Position numbers and translations under genes: made by a program. Source: Chitinophagales bacterium (GTDB taxonomy: Bacteria > Bacteroidota > Bacteroidia > Chitinophagales > CAIODY01). Taken from it: a DNA stretch of 64,000 nt. How positions within the stretch are numbered: the stretch's first letter is position 1; every line of letters starts with the position of its first letter. The notes beneath the pieces are model-generated. The model was not told where the DNA came from, did not search any database, and saw nothing but the letters and a program-made list of their open reading frames with translations. The DNA lies in the NCBI GenBank assembly GCA_947452995.1, contig CANGEV010000001.1, positions 1 to 64,000 of the forward strand. Reading direction: 5' to 3'. Below, in pieces: positions 51,511 to 61,251 of this stretch.

Positions 51511-52092
51511 TTGAACAAACCGAATTTTGGTCCTCGCCCTGGTGGCAACCCACGTTTTAATCGTGGCCCTATTAAAAAAGAAGCAGAACATCGCATTAAT
51601 GAGTTGATTCGTGTCCCGCAAGTACGCTTGGTTGGTGATAATATCACTGTCGGAGTATATGCTATCGCAGATGCTTTAAAAATCGCTCGCGATCAAGAAT
51701 CAGATTTGGTAGAAATATCTCCAAATGCGGATCCTCCTGTATGTAAAGTAATCGACTATAACAAGTTCCTTTACGAACGCAAGAAGAAAGATAAAGAAAT
51801 GAAGGCAGCCTCTAAGGCTTCGCAAATGAAAGAAATCAGATTCACTCCTAACACGGATGATCATGATTTCACCTTCAAAACAAAGCATGCAGAGAACTTC
51901 TTAAAAGAAGGTCATAAAGTACGTGCTTATGTTCAGTTCCGTGGTCGTGCCATTGTGTACGCGGATCGCGGACAGGTATTACTTCTGAAATTTGCGGAAG
52001 CATTGGAAGAAATCGGTGTACCAGAACAATTGCCAAAATTAGAAGGCAAGAAAATGTTCATCACCATTGCCCCTAAATCTAAAAAGAAATAA
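51511..52092 (+). CDS. infC: Translation initiation factor IF-3 (non-ATG start; TTG 51511 or ATT 51499)
   Basis: HRINELIRVPQVRLVGDNITVGVYAIADALKIA...DLVEISPNADPPVCKVIDYNKFLYE; C-terminal IF3 domain. Confidence 0.96.
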   Translation: MNKPNFGPRPGGNPRFNRGPIKKEAEHRINELIRVPQVRLVGDNITVGVYAIADALKIARDQESDLVEISPNADPPVCKVIDYNKFLYERKKKDKEMKAASKASQMKEIRFTPNTDDHDFTFKTKHAENFLKEGHKVRAYVQFRGRAIVYADRGQVLLLKFAEALEEIGVPEQLPKLEGKKMFITIAPKSKKK

Positions 52093-52116
52093 AAAGTCGC
52101 CTTCGGGCGATTTTTT
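52091..52116 (+). terminator. Rho-independent terminator immediately after infC
   Basis: AAAAAGTCGCC-TTCG-GGCGATTTTTT hairpin with UUCG-type tetraloop and T-run. Confidence 0.93.
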
Positions 52117-52137
52117 GTTTAACGAAAATAATTTGTC

Positions 52138-53433
52138 GTGAAAAAAATAAAACAACTTCCATTTCTACTTTACGCAGACGCGAAAGGCAAAGTATTTGAA
52201 GATACGAGTCTGTACATGTCTGGTAGAAGTGGCTGGGATGCCGTCGTTCCAGAATTAGAAGATTTTATCGAACTACCTGAAGGTGGTCAATTATACGTTT
52301 TACCAGGAAGAAAAGCGGTTGGATTTGATGTTGAAACAGGAGAATATACCATACGAGAAGAAGGATTTGCAGTTGCTGCATTTGTTCCCCCTGCACACAC
52401 TACCCTCTACCTTGCCTGCTATGAAAGCTTACCTGAAGCTCCTACTTTACCCTTGTTTTGCTACAATGCTGTTGGTTGGTTAGATGGTAAATTTTATGTC
52501 CCTGCAACACGAATCGACCCGGATAAACGTCAAGACCCAGAAGGTTTTGACAATGATCTGGTAGCAAAAAATGTAGAGCAATGGTTGAAAGAACAGCCGG
52601 ATAATAGACTTTTATCACACATTGCGAATAACTGTGCACTCACCTATTGTTGCCCAGCAGCGCGTAACTTCTTCATGGGAAGATATGAAGCTCCAATCCC
52701 GAGCTCTCCTGCCTGTAATGCCAATTGTATGGGATGTATCTCGTTCCAACCAGCTGAAGAACCAATTCCGTCTACGCAAGATCGCTTGACCTTCAAACCT
52801 ACTCCGGAAGAAATAGCAGCCTATACTATCCCGCATCTTCAAAATATACCCGATCCTATAGTAAGCTTCGGCCAAGGTTGCGAAGGAGAACCATTATTAA
52901 TGTGGGAAACGAATGTAGAAGCTATCAAATTAATGCGTCAGGCTACTGACAAAGGCATTATCAATATCAATACCAATGGATCGCTTCCTAAAGCCGTGAA
53001 GGCCATGTGCGAAGCAGGATTACAAAGTATTCGCGTTTCCATGAACAGTGCTCGTCCGGAAATTTATGAGCGCTACTATATGCCTAATAACTACCAATTC
53101 GAAAACTTGAAAGAGTCTATCAAAGTGGTTCGCAGTTATGGCGGTTGGGCTTCTATCAATTATTTTGTATTTCCAGGAATGACAGACACTGTTGCAGAAT
53201 ATGAGGCTTTACGAGCGTTCATTAAAGAAACAGATATCTCCATGATTCAATGGAGAAATTTTAATATTGATCCTGACTGGTATTTAGGTAAAATGGGGAT
53301 TCAAGATTGCGGAGAAACCATGGGTGTAAAACCAATGATGGATGCATTGAAGGAAGAGTTCCCACACTTGATGTATGGCTACTTCAACCCTCCTAAATCA
53401 ATTCAAGAAGAATACAACGCGTTGAGAAAATAA
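52138..53433 (+). CDS. Radical SAM protein, function unassigned (GTG start)
   Basis: SPACNANCMGCISF (CxxxCxxC), SFGQGCEGEPLL, NINTNGSLPKAVKAMCEAGLQSIRVSMNSA. Confidence 0.92.
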   Translation: MKKIKQLPFLLYADAKGKVFEDTSLYMSGRSGWDAVVPELEDFIELPEGGQLYVLPGRKAVGFDVETGEYTIREEGFAVAAFVPPAHTTLYLACYESLPEAPTLPLFCYNAVGWLDGKFYVPATRIDPDKRQDPEGFDNDLVAKNVEQWLKEQPDNRLLSHIANNCALTYCCPAARNFFMGRYEAPIPSSPACNANCMGCISFQPAEEPIPSTQDRLTFKPTPEEIAAYTIPHLQNIPDPIVSFGQGCEGEPLLMWETNVEAIKLMRQATDKGIININTNGSLPKAVKAMCEAGLQSIRVSMNSARPEIYERYYMPNNYQFENLKESIKVVRSYGGWASINYFVFPGMTDTVAEYEALRAFIKETDISMIQWRNFNIDPDWYLGKMGIQDCGETMGVKPMMDALKEEFPHLMYGYFNPPKSIQEEYNALRK

Positions 53434-53455
53434 GCGCAATCATTTATTATATTTG
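53422..53455 (+). promoter_or_regulatory. Putative Bacteroidota-type promoter for glyA
   Basis: TTG at 53422-53424, 23-nt spacer, TATATTTG (TAnnTTTG) at 53448-53455, 20 nt before the glyA ATG. Confidence 0.45.
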
Positions 53456-53475
53456 ACCAAGCAAAAACTGAATTT

Positions 53476-54747
53476 ATGCAAAGAGATACACAGATTTTCG
53501 ATCTAATTCAAAAAGAACTTCATCGTCAACAAGAAGGTCTTGAACTTATCGCCTCTGAAAACTTCACTTCAACACAAGTGATGGAAGCAATGGGATCGTG
53601 TTTGACCAACAAATATGCCGAAGGCTATCCTGGAAAAAGATATTATGGCGGTTGTGATATCGTCGACCAAGTAGAACAATTAGCGATCGATCGTATCAAA
53701 GAATTATTTGGTGCGGAATATGCAAACGTTCAACCACACTCTGGTGCTCAAGCAAATGCAGCTTTAATGTCTTGCATTTTGAAACCAGGTGATAAGATTT
53801 TAGGATTGGACTTAAACCATGGAGGCCACCTTACACACGGCTCCCCAGTTAACTTTTCAGGCAAATTATACCAACCGGTATTTTATGGTGTTGAAAAAGA
53901 AACAGGTCGTATAGATTTAGATAAGGTAGAAGAAATTGCGCTCCGTGAAAAACCTAAATTAATCATCACAGGTGCTTCTGCATACAGTCGTGATTGGGAT
54001 TTTAAACGCTTCCGTGAAATCGCCGACAAAGTTGGTGCATTATTAATGGCAGATATCGCTCACCCAGCAGCCTTGATTGCTAAAGGATTCTTAACATCAC
54101 CTATTCCATACTGTCATTTCGTAACATCTACTACGCATAAAACATTACGTGGCCCTCGTGGTGGTGTAATCCTTATGGGTAAAGACTTCGAAAATCCATT
54201 TGGATTAACTACGCCTAAAGGAGAAATCCGAATGATGAGTGCTATCATCGATAGCGCTGTATTCCCTGGAACACAAGGAGGACCATTAGAGCACGTTATC
54301 GCTGCTAAAGCAATCGCTTTTGGAGAATGTCTAACGGATGAATTCACAGAGTACTGCAGACAAATGATTGCAAATGCGCAAGCTCTTGCAAAGTGTTTCA
54401 TGGAAAAGGATTACAACATTATCAGCGGCGGAACGGACAATCACCTAATGTTGATTGATCTACGTAACAAAAACATCTCTGGTAAGAAAGCCGAAATTGC
54501 TTTACAAAAAGCTGATATCACGACTAACAAAAACATGGTACCGTTTGATGATAAAACAGCCTTTGTTACGAGTGGTGTTCGTATCGGAGTTCCTGCAGTT
54601 ACCTCACGTGGATTGAAAGAAGCAGATATGCAATTTATCGCTGACTGTATCGACAAGGTAATAATGAATTCGGAAAATGAAGCAGTGCTTGCAGAAGTTA
54701 AGGCTGCCGTTAACCAATACATGAAATCATTCCCGTTATACGCCTAA
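53476..54747 (+). CDS. glyA: Serine hydroxymethyltransferase
   Basis: [44 protein letters not shown]. Confidence 0.98.
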   Translation: MQRDTQIFDLIQKELHRQQEGLELIASENFTSTQVMEAMGSCLTNKYAEGYPGKRYYGGCDIVDQVEQLAIDRIKELFGAEYANVQPHSGAQANAALMSCILKPGDKILGLDLNHGGHLTHGSPVNFSGKLYQPVFYGVEKETGRIDLDKVEEIALREKPKLIITGASAYSRDWDFKRFREIADKVGALLMADIAHPAALIAKGFLTSPIPYCHFVTSTTHKTLRGPRGGVILMGKDFENPFGLTTPKGEIRMMSAIIDSAVFPGTQGGPLEHVIAAKAIAFGECLTDEFTEYCRQMIANAQALAKCFMEKDYNIISGGTDNHLMLIDLRNKNISGKKAEIALQKADITTNKNMVPFDDKTAFVTSGVRIGVPAVTSRGLKEADMQFIADCIDKVIMNSENEAVLAEVKAAVNQYMKSFPLYA

Positions 54748-54759
54748 TTAAGGCCACCG

Positions 54760-55707
54760 ATGCAAGTTCATCACGGGATTCAACACCTTCCTGCTTTTAA
54801 ACATGCCGTGCTTACAACCGGCATGTTTGATGGCGTGCATGTAGCTCATCAAAGATTGCTACAAAAGATTAATAATCGTGCAAAAGAACAAGAGAGCGAA
54901 TCCGTATTAATCACTTTCTGGCCCCATCCTCAAATGGTACTAGGAAGCAATGACCGTTCCCCTATTCAATTGTTAAATACTTTAGAAGAGAAAATTGCTA
55001 ATCTTGAAAAAACAGGATTAGATCACCTAGTTATTCTTCCATTTGATACAGCTTTTGCATCCATGAGTGCTGAAGATTATGTGGAAAAATTCTTAGTAGC
55101 GAATTTCCATCCACACACAATTGTAATAGGTTTTAATCATCGTTTCGGAAATCAAAGAAAAGGGGATGTACATTTATTACAAGAAATGGGAATGAAACAC
55201 GATTTTACGGTAATGGAGTTCGATCAGCAGGTAGAAGAAACGATTAGCGTAAGTTCAACCAATGTTCGCAAGGCCGTCGCAGAGGGCAATATGGAAGAAG
55301 CAAATTTGCTTTTAAGTCAAGCTTACAGTATTCAAGGAAAAGTAGTTAAGGGACAACAACTTGGCCGCACCATACAATTCCCAACAGCCAATATTCAACT
55401 ACCAACGAAGGAAAAGCTAATTCCTAAAATTGGTGTTTATTGTGTAAGTATTGAAGTAAACAAGGTCGTACATATTGGCATGATGAATATCGGTACAAGA
55501 CCAACCGTAGAAGGACAGCATCTGACATTAGAAGTCCATATTTTAAATTTTTCGGAAGATATTTATGAGCAAGAGGTTCAAGTATTTTTCCATCAGCGTT
55601 TACGTGACGAAGTGAAGTTTAATTCAATAGAAGCATTGAAAGCACAATTAGCTTTAGACAAAACTTCGACAGAAAATTATTTCAAGCAATACAATGTATC
55701 AGCATAG
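54760..55707 (+). CDS. ribF: Bifunctional riboflavin kinase/FAD synthetase
   Basis: TTGMFDGVHVAHQRLL, GFNHRFGNQRKGD, RTIQFPTANIQLP. Confidence 0.96.
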   Translation: MQVHHGIQHLPAFKHAVLTTGMFDGVHVAHQRLLQKINNRAKEQESESVLITFWPHPQMVLGSNDRSPIQLLNTLEEKIANLEKTGLDHLVILPFDTAFASMSAEDYVEKFLVANFHPHTIVIGFNHRFGNQRKGDVHLLQEMGMKHDFTVMEFDQQVEETISVSSTNVRKAVAEGNMEEANLLLSQAYSIQGKVVKGQQLGRTIQFPTANIQLPTKEKLIPKIGVYCVSIEVNKVVHIGMMNIGTRPTVEGQHLTLEVHILNFSEDIYEQEVQVFFHQRLRDEVKFNSIEALKAQLALDKTSTENYFKQYNVSA

Positions 55708-56104
55708 TCTACAATATCGCGTACTTTATGCGGATACCGACCAAATGGGATATGTCTATCATGGCAATTATCCTAAATTATATGAAGCAGGTAGAAATGA
55801 GGCTATTCGCGCACTCGGACTAAGCTATAAAGAATTAGAATCTATCGGCATTTGGATGCCTGTTACACAGATGGAATTCAAATTGCTTCGTCCTGCGTTT
55901 TACGACGAAGTGCTAACTATTATTACAAGTATTCAAGTTTTACCAGAGACGAAACTGAACTTTTATACAGAAGTTTATAGTCAAGAAGATAAATTACTGA
56001 ACGCGGGCAAGATCAGTTTGGCTTTCGTAGATGCGAACACAAAAAAGTCAAGTGCAGCACCACAAGTACTATTGGAAAAGCTTTTGCCTTATTTTACTTC
56101 TTAA
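55694..56104 (+). CDS. Acyl-CoA thioesterase (YbgC/4HBT family)
   Basis: RVLYADTDQMGYVYHGNYPKLYEAGRNEAIRALG hotdog-fold motif. Confidence 0.93.
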   Translation: MYQHSLQYRVLYADTDQMGYVYHGNYPKLYEAGRNEAIRALGLSYKELESIGIWMPVTQMEFKLLRPAFYDEVLTIITSIQVLPETKLNFYTEVYSQEDKLLNAGKISLAFVDANTKKSSAAPQVLLEKLLPYFTS

Positions 56105-56690
56105 CTATTTTATCAGGGTTAGCTTTTAAATAGTTACTCCATGCATTTTTTGGAGCACTTTTTTTCTTAGCGATTTTCGGTTTTGTCGCTACAGGTACCT
56201 TCTCCCCTTTCCAATTTTTTGTAAACTGTAAGGCATGACAAACCGCTACACCTAAAGCATCTGTCTCATCAAAAAAAGCAGGCGCTTCTTTAAGATTTAG
56301 GATGCGAACTATCATAGATGAAACTTGCTCTTTACTAGCACTTCCATTTCCAGTAATACTTTGCTTTATTTTACGTGGGGCATATTCACTCACCGGAATA
56401 TCACGCATCATAGCACAAGCTATAGCTACTCCTTGTGCACGACCTAATTTTAGCATAGACTGAACATTCTTGCCAAAGAAAGGCGCTTCGATAGCAAACT
56501 CATCCGCAGGATATTTATTCAACAACTCAACCATAAACTGTTGAATCGCCCTTAATTTCATATAAACATCCTTCTCCTTCTGCATATGCAAAATTCCCAC
56601 ATCAATCACAGACATTTTGGAACCTTCTACACGTATTACGCCGAAGCCTAAAATATTGGTACCCGGATCAATGCCTATAATTATCGCCAT
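56094..56690 (-). CDS. ruvC: Crossover junction endodeoxyribonuclease RuvC
   Basis: IIIGIDPGTNILGFGVI, FAIEAPFFGKNVQSMLKLGRAQGV, ETDALGVAVCHAL; start ATG at 56690. Confidence 0.96.
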   Translation of the reverse strand: MAIIIGIDPGTNILGFGVIRVEGSKMSVIDVGILHMQKEKDVYMKLRAIQQFMVELLNKYPADEFAIEAPFFGKNVQSMLKLGRAQGVAIACAMMRDIPVSEYAPRKIKQSITGNGSASKEQVSSMIVRILNLKEAPAFFDETDALGVAVCHALQFTKNWKGEKVPVATKPKIAKKKSAPKNAWSNYLKANPDKIVKK

Positions 56691-56741
56691 AACTAACAAA
56701 GTAAATCAAACTTCCTTTTAGTTTTTATTATTTTTGATAAC

Positions 56742-58952
56742 GTGAAAGCAATACAGTCTATTTTTCAACGCAGTCTTTTGGTGGCCATATTCCTAATTGG
56801 TAATTTTTGTATTGCTCAAAATAGCATTCATGAAACTCCGGCTAGTTTGAAAACCATTACCATTGCCGTACCTAAAATAGAGGAAGCAAAAATAGAAGAT
56901 CAGAAAAATGATTTAATTAAAACAATTCCTTATAGATTCGGTTTAAAGATTCCAACGAATTATACGCCAAACAACGCTGGGGAATGGTTTCAAGTAGCTA
57001 CACTATATTATTGGCAAATGCGCTTACATGCTGAAGATGCAACAAGCTTGCATTTAAACTTTAAGTCTTTTCATCTGAATAGAGATCAAAAAATTTGGGT
57101 ATATAACGACGACAAAACGATTATTTATGGCCCTTATACTGCAGATAATAATTACGCCGATAGTTTGTTTAGTTCCTTTTTAATCCCTGGAGAAAACCTG
57201 AATATCCAACTAGTAAGTAATACGCAAAGCAAATGTCCCTTTGTAATTGAATCAGTTACCTACGGCTACCGATCAGTAGGAGAATTTATTTTAAAAAACT
57301 TTGGCGCCTCAGGTGCCTGCGAAACCAATATCAATTGCCCTATAGGTGATAATTGGCAAAATGAAAAACGATCAATTGCATTAATACTCGTGAATGGAAA
57401 TGGTTGGTGTACTGGCTCACTTGTAAACAACTCGCTACAAGATACAAGTCCTTATTTACTCACTGCCAACCATTGCTCCTCATCCTCTTATTCTAATTGG
57501 CAGTTTGCTTTTAATTGGGAAGCGCCCGGTTGTGGCCCACAACTAGCACCGATGAATCATGTCATGTCTGGCGCCACATACATAGCGTCCAGTGCCTTGT
57601 CTGATTTTCTTTTAATTAAATTAAATGCTAAAATTCCCGATTCGTTTCATCCATTTTTCAATGGATGGGATTTTCAAAATACTCCACCTGACTCCGTTGT
57701 ATGTATACATCATCCAAGTGGTGATGTAAAGAAAATAAGCATCGCTAACAACACTTGCCAAGACTCAAATTACTTTAATGCATTTTGTTGGAAAATCGGA
57801 CAATGGACAAATGGTGTAACAGAAGGAGGAAGCAGTGGCTCACCGCTATACAACAAACAGCATAAAATTGTAGGAATCCTAACTGGTGGCCCTTCCTACT
57901 GTTGCGCTGCAATAAACGATCGTCATGACTATTTTGGAAAATTTGCTGTAGCTTGGAATGCAGATACTGCAACAAATCATCAATTAGCCAAATGGCTAAA
58001 TCCCAATAATTTACTAATAAATAATTGGAACTCTTTTGACCCTTCTCCACCAGCTACCTATACAGGAGATAATGTTACAATGAGTTCTTTTAATCAATTA
58101 CAAGCAACGGCATTTAGCTGTAAAGATTCAAATGCAATCAGTATTCGATTTAAGAATAATGGAACAAGTACCTTAAACAGTATTGTTTTCGCACTCAAAA
58201 TCAACCAGCAAAATACTATTTACAATACTTGGCAAGGATCCTTATTTCCAAGTCTTTCTACCGAATACAAAATTTACAATTTAAAATCTTATCAAGTAGG
58301 ACCCAATGATCTTAAAATTTGGAGTCAACAACCCAATAACCACCCAGACGTATATTCGCAAGATGATACTTTAAAAACTACCGTTAATTATATTTATGGA
58401 TCAAGCCTTCATCTCGCGATACAAACCGACGATAAAGGAAGTGAAAGCATCTGGAAAATTAAGAACAATACTGGTACCTTATTTTACGCAGGCGGACCCT
58501 ATCTCGATGTATTGGGAGGTCAATCTATTAATGAAAACTTCTGCCTGGTACCCGGCTGCTATCAATTAACTGTAGAAGACTTAGGAGGAAATGGCATGTG
58601 CTGTAACAATGGTAACGGTTCGTTTTCGCTTTATAATTACGAGCAGCAAAAATTAGTCTCCGGAAGTCAATTTGCTTGCTCTATTCAAGGTAATTTTTGT
58701 GTTTACGCCAATGAAATTACACCCGTAAATTACGAAGAAATCAATCCGACAAATTTTTATCCTAATCCTGCAAACGATTATATTAAAGTATCCCCTATTT
58801 ACAAAACTATCTTTTTACAAAACAGTATTGGGCATAATTTTTATATCCAATTAAGTGAAAATAATACGGCCAACCTTAGTCAAATTCCTAATGGTCATTA
58901 TATGATAGTTGGCGACAATATCTTACTAGGCAAATTAATAATCGCACATTAA
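56742..58952 (+). CDS. Trypsin-like (lysyl endopeptidase-like) serine protease with T9SS type A sorting domain (GTG start)
   Basis: ACETNINCPIGDNWQNEKRSIALI...GWCTGSLVNN...LLTANHC, GGSSGSPLYN; C-term NFYPNPANDYIKVSP...GHYMIVGDNILLGKLIIAH. Confidence 0.87.
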   Translation: MKAIQSIFQRSLLVAIFLIGNFCIAQNSIHETPASLKTITIAVPKIEEAKIEDQKNDLIKTIPYRFGLKIPTNYTPNNAGEWFQVATLYYWQMRLHAEDATSLHLNFKSFHLNRDQKIWVYNDDKTIIYGPYTADNNYADSLFSSFLIPGENLNIQLVSNTQSKCPFVIESVTYGYRSVGEFILKNFGASGACETNINCPIGDNWQNEKRSIALILVNGNGWCTGSLVNNSLQDTSPYLLTANHCSSSSYSNWQFAFNWEAPGCGPQLAPMNHVMSGATYIASSALSDFLLIKLNAKIPDSFHPFFNGWDFQNTPPDSVVCIHHPSGDVKKISIANNTCQDSNYFNAFCWKIGQWTNGVTEGGSSGSPLYNKQHKIVGILTGGPSYCCAAINDRHDYFGKFAVAWNADTATNHQLAKWLNPNNLLINNWNSFDPSPPATYTGDNVTMSSFNQLQATAFSCKDSNAISIRFKNNGTSTLNSIVFALKINQQNTIYNTWQGSLFPSLSTEYKIYNLKSYQVGPNDLKIWSQQPNNHPDVYSQDDTLKTTVNYIYGSSLHLAIQTDDKGSESIWKIKNNTGTLFYAGGPYLDVLGGQSINENFCLVPGCYQLTVEDLGGNGMCCNNGNGSFSLYNYEQQKLVSGSQFACSIQGNFCVYANEITPVNYEEINPTNFYPNPANDYIKVSPIYKTIFLQNSIGHNFYIQLSENNTANLSQIPNGHYMIVGDNILLGKLIIAH

Positions 58953-58960
58953 TCATTTAG

Positions 58961-59440
58961 TTATTTATTACTACTTACATCGCCAATTACTGTCAATAAA
59001 TAGGTATTAGGATAAGTATTAGCAAAAACCGTAACCGTTTTCTGAAATGAACCTGGTCGATTGTAGCTATCGTAAATTACCTTCACCCAACCTTTTTCAC
59101 CTGGCGCTATTGCATTTTTACTAAAATCAGAAGCAGTACATCCACAAGAAGCTTGTGCGTTATTAATTAGTAACGGGGTTTTTCCTGTATTCGTGAATAT
59201 AAATTTATGTTGCACCTTCTCCCCCTCCTGTAATTGTCCGAAATCAAATGTGCTTGGCTCCTCAAAATGAAATACAGGATAATCTGCCGTGTCTTTTGAA
59301 ACACTCCCATCCATTTGTTTAGGATTTGTAACCAATTCAGCAGCATTCAACAACTCTTGTTCTTTTGATGTATCTGTTGACTTTGTCTTACAAGAGGATA
59401 TCACTAATCCAATGAAAAATATGAGTGTTATTTGTTTCAT
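58961..59440 (-). CDS. DUF1573 domain lipoprotein
   Basis: Lipobox-like VISSCK; FHFEEPSTFDFGQLQEGEKVQHKFIFTNTGKTPLLINNAQASCGCTASDFSK. Confidence 0.93.
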   Translation of the reverse strand: MKQITLIFFIGLVISSCKTKSTDTSKEQELLNAAELVTNPKQMDGSVSKDTADYPVFHFEEPSTFDFGQLQEGEKVQHKFIFTNTGKTPLLINNAQASCGCTASDFSKNAIAPGEKGWVKVIYDSYNRPGSFQKTVTVFANTYPNTYLLTVIGDVSSNK

Positions 59441-59451
59441 AGTGCAAAAAT

Positions 59452-59480
59452 AAAAAAGGGGACAAATATGTCCCCTTTTA
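59452..59480 (-). terminator. Rho-independent terminator downstream of the beta-propeller gene
   Basis: Minus strand AAAAGGGGACATATTTGTCCCCTTTTTTA: 11-bp inverted repeat with T-run. Confidence 0.9.
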
Positions 59481-59497
59481 ATTTAATTCGGTATCGA

Positions 59498-60799
59498 TTA
59501 TTGTTTAACAAAACGAACACTTGTTCCATTGCTATTCCATTTCAACATATATACCCCAGCGTTTAAATCACTAACATTAATAGCGTTCGTAGTTGACGTT
59601 GTATTAGAAATACTTGTTTTTACAACTTTACCATCTGCAGCAACAATACTCACTGCTTCATTTCTAGTTGAATTCATTGAATAAATCAATTGATCAGAAA
59701 CTAATGTATTCAAAACAGTAAGTTGATTATTTAATTCAACTGAATTGATTCCGTTTGCTTGGCGTACATCAAAGGCAATTCCACTAGGGTTAACACTTAC
59801 GTTAAAAGAATCACGTGGAAAACCATTAGCGTAATGAATGTATACTTTACCAAAAGAAACGAAATCAGTTACACCGGTATAAATTTCATTGTTAATTGGG
59901 TTTACAGCAATACCATAAATACCCTTGTTAATCATAACTGGAGCAGCAACCTGATTGTTAATCACATCAAACTTACCTAATTGATTATCTCCAAAAGCTT
60001 GATATAAAACATAAGGATTGCCATTAATAACAGACAAAGCACTTGTTGCACAACCAGCATTATTTACAACCAATTTAGAGCTATTTGCACCAAGCATTGG
60101 GTTAATAACAGAAACACTTGATTTAGAAAAATCGTTATTGTTTACAGTCAGCAATTGATTCCCTGCTAACATTAAATTCTCAGGATTAGTAGCAGAATCA
60201 GCAAGTGTAATTTCTCTAGTGTATAATTGTCCATTCAAATTCACAACACCGATTAAGCCTTTATAGTTACCCCAATCAAAACCATTATTCACAGCAACAT
60301 AAGCTGAATCACCTTTTACCACGATTTTGTCAGAAGCATAATCAGGACCAGCACCTACAGGCAACTCATAAACAAAAGACAAATTATTTTTGTCATAAAC
60401 CTGAAAATAAGAATTGTAGGTTACCAAGTATTCTCCGCGAGAAACAAGTAAGTGATTGTTCCAGATTGCCATTGCACGTACACCTGGTACAGACGCGGTG
60501 TGCAACAACTGATAGTTGTTTGCATCGTACATGTTGATCTTGTTATCAGCAGCAGCATAGATAACACCGTTCTCAATTAGAACTTCAGTAGAAAATCGAC
60601 TACCCTCGATCGTGTCAAAAATATGATACGTTTTTGAATTAGGATTGTAAGCACCAATAGTAACAGGAACATCCTGTTGCATAGTGGTATAATTGTAAAC
60701 GCCTTCGTTCATTACAATAACTTGATGAAGGGTGTTGTTTTGTGCCGAAGCAGCAAAAAAGGCCGTTACAGCGGCAAAAAACAGAGTCATTTTTTTCAT
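59498..60799 (-). CDS. Beta-propeller (YncE/DUF5074, BtuG-like) surface protein with T9SS type A sorting domain
   Basis: Signal peptide; HQVIVMNEGVYNYTTMQQDVPVTIGAYNPNSKTYHIFDTI...; repeated blade-like segments; C-term LNAGVYMLKWNSNGTSVRFVKQ; sits behind a cobalamin riboswitch. Confidence 0.78.
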   Translation of the reverse strand: MKKMTLFFAAVTAFFAASAQNNTLHQVIVMNEGVYNYTTMQQDVPVTIGAYNPNSKTYHIFDTIEGSRFSTEVLIENGVIYAAADNKINMYDANNYQLLHTASVPGVRAMAIWNNHLLVSRGEYLVTYNSYFQVYDKNNLSFVYELPVGAGPDYASDKIVVKGDSAYVAVNNGFDWGNYKGLIGVVNLNGQLYTREITLADSATNPENLMLAGNQLLTVNNNDFSKSSVSVINPMLGANSSKLVVNNAGCATSALSVINGNPYVLYQAFGDNQLGKFDVINNQVAAPVMINKGIYGIAVNPINNEIYTGVTDFVSFGKVYIHYANGFPRDSFNVSVNPSGIAFDVRQANGINSVELNNQLTVLNTLVSDQLIYSMNSTRNEAVSIVAADGKVVKTSISNTTSTTNAINVSDLNAGVYMLKWNSNGTSVRFVKQ

Positions 60800-60890
60800 G
60801 AATGAAAAATTAAATGGTGAAAAAAGACTCGGAAAAAATGAAAAAAGATGAAGGTAAAAAAACCATCTCCTTAACTCTTCTCCCGAAAGT

Positions 60891-61051
60891 TAGGTTGTGT
60901 TAATGGCAGGTCTTCTGACTTATCTCCACCTTTATCTCCTTCCCATCTAACATTAGACAGTGGATATTTGAAAAAGGCCTTTGGGAGCTTACAGCACCGG
61001 GGAGTGTTACAGTTTTACACTGTATTCCCTTTTAATGACTAGGTCAACCTA
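60891..61051 (-). ncRNA. Cobalamin (AdoCbl-type) riboswitch
   Basis: Minus strand contains GGGAATACAGTGTAAAACTGTAACACTCCCCGGTGCTGTAAGCTCCC ... TCCACTG ... GATGGGAAGG ... AAGTCAGAAGACCTGCC (B12 box). Putative P1: CAACCTA (61045-61051) pairs with TAGGTTG (60891-60897). Confidence 0.92.
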
Positions 61052-61251
61052 TTAACGACACAAAGATAATTTCATCCGATTAAATTTCTGTTGAACTTAT
61101 CCACAGCAATGTTAAAAAACAACTCAACATTTGATTTATAATGACTTTTGTCATGGAATAAAAAAAATGAGAATTTCAAGAGAATTTAACTTTAGAAAAG
61201 ACCTGAAATTATTATATTTGCCTATTCTAGAGCTTTGAAATCGCAATTAAA

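Noticed and set aside
51368-51553. N-terminal extension of the MerR ORF (MGCHQGEDQNSV...)
   Set aside because: Overlaps the infC start on the opposite strand and lacks MerR similarity; ATG at 51367 gives a canonical MerR N-terminus.
60838-60890. A-rich/T-rich stretch upstream of the beta-propeller as a separate small RNA
   Set aside because: More simply explained as the leader/expression platform of the cobalamin riboswitch.
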